Assembly: GCA_045837725.1 (NCBI GenBank)
Contig: JBEWZL010000077.1
Location: 1-64,000, forward strand
Reading direction: 5' to 3'
DNA length: 64,000 nucleotides
From: Vermamoeba vermiformis
Lineage: Eukaryota; Tubulinea; Echinamoebida
Shown here: in pieces, positions 62,134 to 64,000 of the stretch
Numbering within the stretch: position 1 is the stretch's first letter
How the letters are laid out: each line of letters starts with the position of its first letter
The notes under the pieces: generated by a model
Databases searched by the model: none
Told to the model about the DNA's origin: nothing
Seen by the model: the letters and a program-made list of their open reading frames with translations, nothing else
Position numbers and translations under genes: made by a program

Positions 62134-62386
62134 CTTTGCTTTCGTCTGGTTAGAGTATCTTTCCTTTTTTTTACAGGAAATTGTCCGCGGGCCTGTCAAC
62201 AACCGCGTCAGAAAAAAACACGAACAACGTGCTAATGAGGCCTCGAAATGTCAGAAAAATAGAAGAATGAACACGAAAGTTCTTTACACCGCAAAGTAAG
62301 TCGCCATTGTAAGTACAAATATTATTGCTATTATCCAGGAGGTGTTGTCGAGCCACCCATTGGAACGTGCCCCATCTTTACGCAGG
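62134..62386. other. Intergenic region between the tandem SNF2 genes
   Basis: 253 bp between the stop of copy 2 and the start of copy 1, same strand. It likely holds the terminator of one and the promoter of the other. Nothing more recognised. Confidence 0.45.
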
Positions 62387-64000
62387 TTAATCTGCATCGT
62401 TGTTATCCAAGTTGAAGGCACTGCCGGCACGAGTGAGAAGTTGTTGACTGGAAGCAAGACTCGATGAACGAGCGAGCAACGGTCGATTGGCATTGTTGTT
62501 GTTGTTTGCTGCTGATGATGACACGTCAGTAATTGAAAACAAAGACACGAAAAGTCGATTTTGACTCACTTCTGCCAGATGACTTGTTGCGTGTGTACAG
62601 CTCTTCTTCGACACTGTCACGCACAACAAAGCGAACAAGATGCACTTTCTGATCTTGTCCTTGTCGATGCGCACGACCCAGTGCTTGCATCTCGTACGCT
62701 CGTGCTTCTTCAATGCTGCCTTGCATCGGATCCAGCAACACGACGTAGTTGGCTTCGATCAAATTCGTTCCCGATGCTGCGTCACTCAAGCACAACAACA
62801 AGACTTTGACATTCTCTTCTTTGAATTGTTTCAATTTCTTCGTCTTTTGCGTCACATTTCTATCACACAATCGCGTTAAATTAAATAGTACAGTAAAGAG
62901 TCAATTACCCTTCTAGTCTAACGGAGTTGATGTTTGATTGTTGAAGAATAGTCTCCACCGTTTCTAAATAACTAGCGAACTATTATGGGAATAATTATTA
63001 GTGACTCGTTCATGAGTGAATTTTTCACTGAACCGAAGAAAGCTTTCCTTTGAAAACAAAATGAATCGATTGTCATCGTCCTCTTTGATGCAATCATTGA
63101 GCCATTCGATAATTTTGCTCATTTTGCTGCCGTGTTTGTTCATCAGCGTCAATCGTGCATGTTCATCGTTCTCTGAAATATTTTTGCCTTGAAGAACGAA
63201 CGGCACTTTAGGCCACTCATTGCGCAGCACTTCAGTTTCCTTGATCTCTTTTTGATAGCTCTTAATGGCCGCTTTCTTGACTTTGATAATCTTGTTATTT
63301 CGCGTAATGTTTCTTTTTTTCTGCTCGGGTGCCTGTAAATAACACATTAGTCCACCTTGTCCTATAAAATACTGCCTAGTGCAATGTATTCACTTACCAT
63401 ATTAGCGTAGAAAGGGTCGGTATCATAATCAGCGATTGATTTTTCGACGCGTTTAATCTCATCCTCACAATATGCAATCGAGGACTCCATTCGTTGGATC
63501 AAGCTCTATCAAAATATTAGCTCTTGTATATATCAATAAATGAACAAGTTGCGACGTACATTCAGTTCTTCAATACGGCGAGGTGGAATTTCATCGACAG
63601 AAGGATACGAAAATATTCCACAACACAGTTTAATATTAGCTTCGGCCGTTGATTCTGGGAAAAAATTAGATAGTAACAATAAGGGATTAACTATTTTTCT
63701 GCTTACGCAAACTTTAATGCAATAAAGTTTCAATGGGACTGAAGTCGACGTATACCACTTCTTCGACGTAATCAGGCACGGTATACTCCGAAGTGATACT
63801 TTCTTTCGTGTTTCGCCAAATAAGGTTATTGAAGATCAAATCATTTTCAATCCACCTAGCAAAGGATTAGCCTCGTCAATAATTGAAAAACTCACATCTC
63901 GTATTGTTCACCGATAGTGTTCTCAGGCACCAAATCATTCGCCCAAATTCCTAAAAATCTCTTTGCAGCCGAGTAGAGCTCCCTAAATTAGTCGTTATTA
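62387..64000 (-). CDS. SNF2-family ATPase/helicase, copy 2 (cut by window edge)
   Basis: The C-terminal part of a second SNF2 gene, stop at 62387; the upstream part lies beyond the window. Seen: the region with NLIWRNTKES-like residues near 63830 and an exon with LMNKHGSKMSKIIEWLNDCI and RFILFSKESF. Then come LLCLSDAASGTNLIEANYVV and LDPMQGSIEEARAYEMQALG, then RAHRQGQDQKVHLVRFVV. The Ser/Asn-rich tail (ARSSSLASSQQLLTRAGSAF) is nearly the same as copy 1, and the intron position before this tail is also shared. So the two genes arose by tandem duplication. Protein divergence is stronger upstream than in motifs V-VI and the tail. Confidence 0.82.

Noticed and set aside
1-64000. CRISPR arrays, operons or bacterial contamination
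   Set aside because: No regularly spaced repeats were seen. Spliceosomal introns across the whole window, eukaryotic tRNAs and 5S show a nuclear eukaryotic sequence.

Overview
This is an intron-rich, compact eukaryotic nuclear window. It holds about 17 protein genes in 64 kb, most split by short introns (about 50-150 nt, GTAAGT/GTACGT donors, TAG/CAG acceptors). A 5S rRNA gene and two tRNA genes have eukaryotic form. Homocitrate synthase lies beside homoaconitase, so the organism makes lysine by the alpha-aminoadipate route, as fungi and a few other eukaryotes do. A zizimin-type DOCK, a PARP6/8-like enzyme, an arrestin-fold adaptor with PX and C2, and an importin-7-like karyopherin are not typical of yeasts. 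My inference is an early-diverging fungal-side opisthokont (chytrid-, aphelid- or nucleariid-like) or possibly an amoebozoan. The sequence alone does not settle it.

Layout. 1-2442: the 3' part of a Ty3/gypsy LTR retrotransposon. 2808-8171 (+): an MCP1/DUF1691-like membrane protein, a VTT/TMEM64-like membrane protein and a DNA polymerase eta-like translesion polymerase. 8283-24738 (-): a secreted PQQ-type propeller protein, a PX-C2-arrestin adaptor, a large DOCK GEF and an unknown acidic protein. 25750-28060 (+): an intronless secreted carboxylesterase and a small four-helix membrane protein. 28264-33643: homocitrate synthase (-) and homoaconitase (+), diverging from one intergenic region. 33744-37867 (-): a UBA-containing PARP6/8-like mono-ADP-ribosyltransferase whose 879-nt intron carries tRNA-Ile, 5S rRNA and tRNA-Val. 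38475-48722 (+): an APC-family amino-acid permease, an IPO7/8-like importin, and a nuclease-like plus kinase pair resembling the REase-kinase fusions of Crinkler-type proteins. 48944-54914 (-): a CLU-like protein with a UBR-type zinc finger, TPR-like and leucine-rich repeat parts. 55105-57845 (+): a GUP1/HHAT-type MBOAT acyltransferase. 58265-64000 (-): two tandem SNF2-family ATPase genes, one with a 225-bp MITE in an intron and one cut by the window edge.

Most neighbours are functionally unrelated. The exception is the divergent lysine pair, whose products act in consecutive mitochondrial steps. The most unusual points are the Pol III trio nested in a protein-gene intron, the PX-C2-arrestin and CLU-UBR-LRR architectures, the nuclease-kinase locus, the tandem SNF2 pair with its MITE, and a GGATCT/AGATCC motif that recurs in many introns. 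All gene models were read by eye, so exon edges are approximate unless given exactly.
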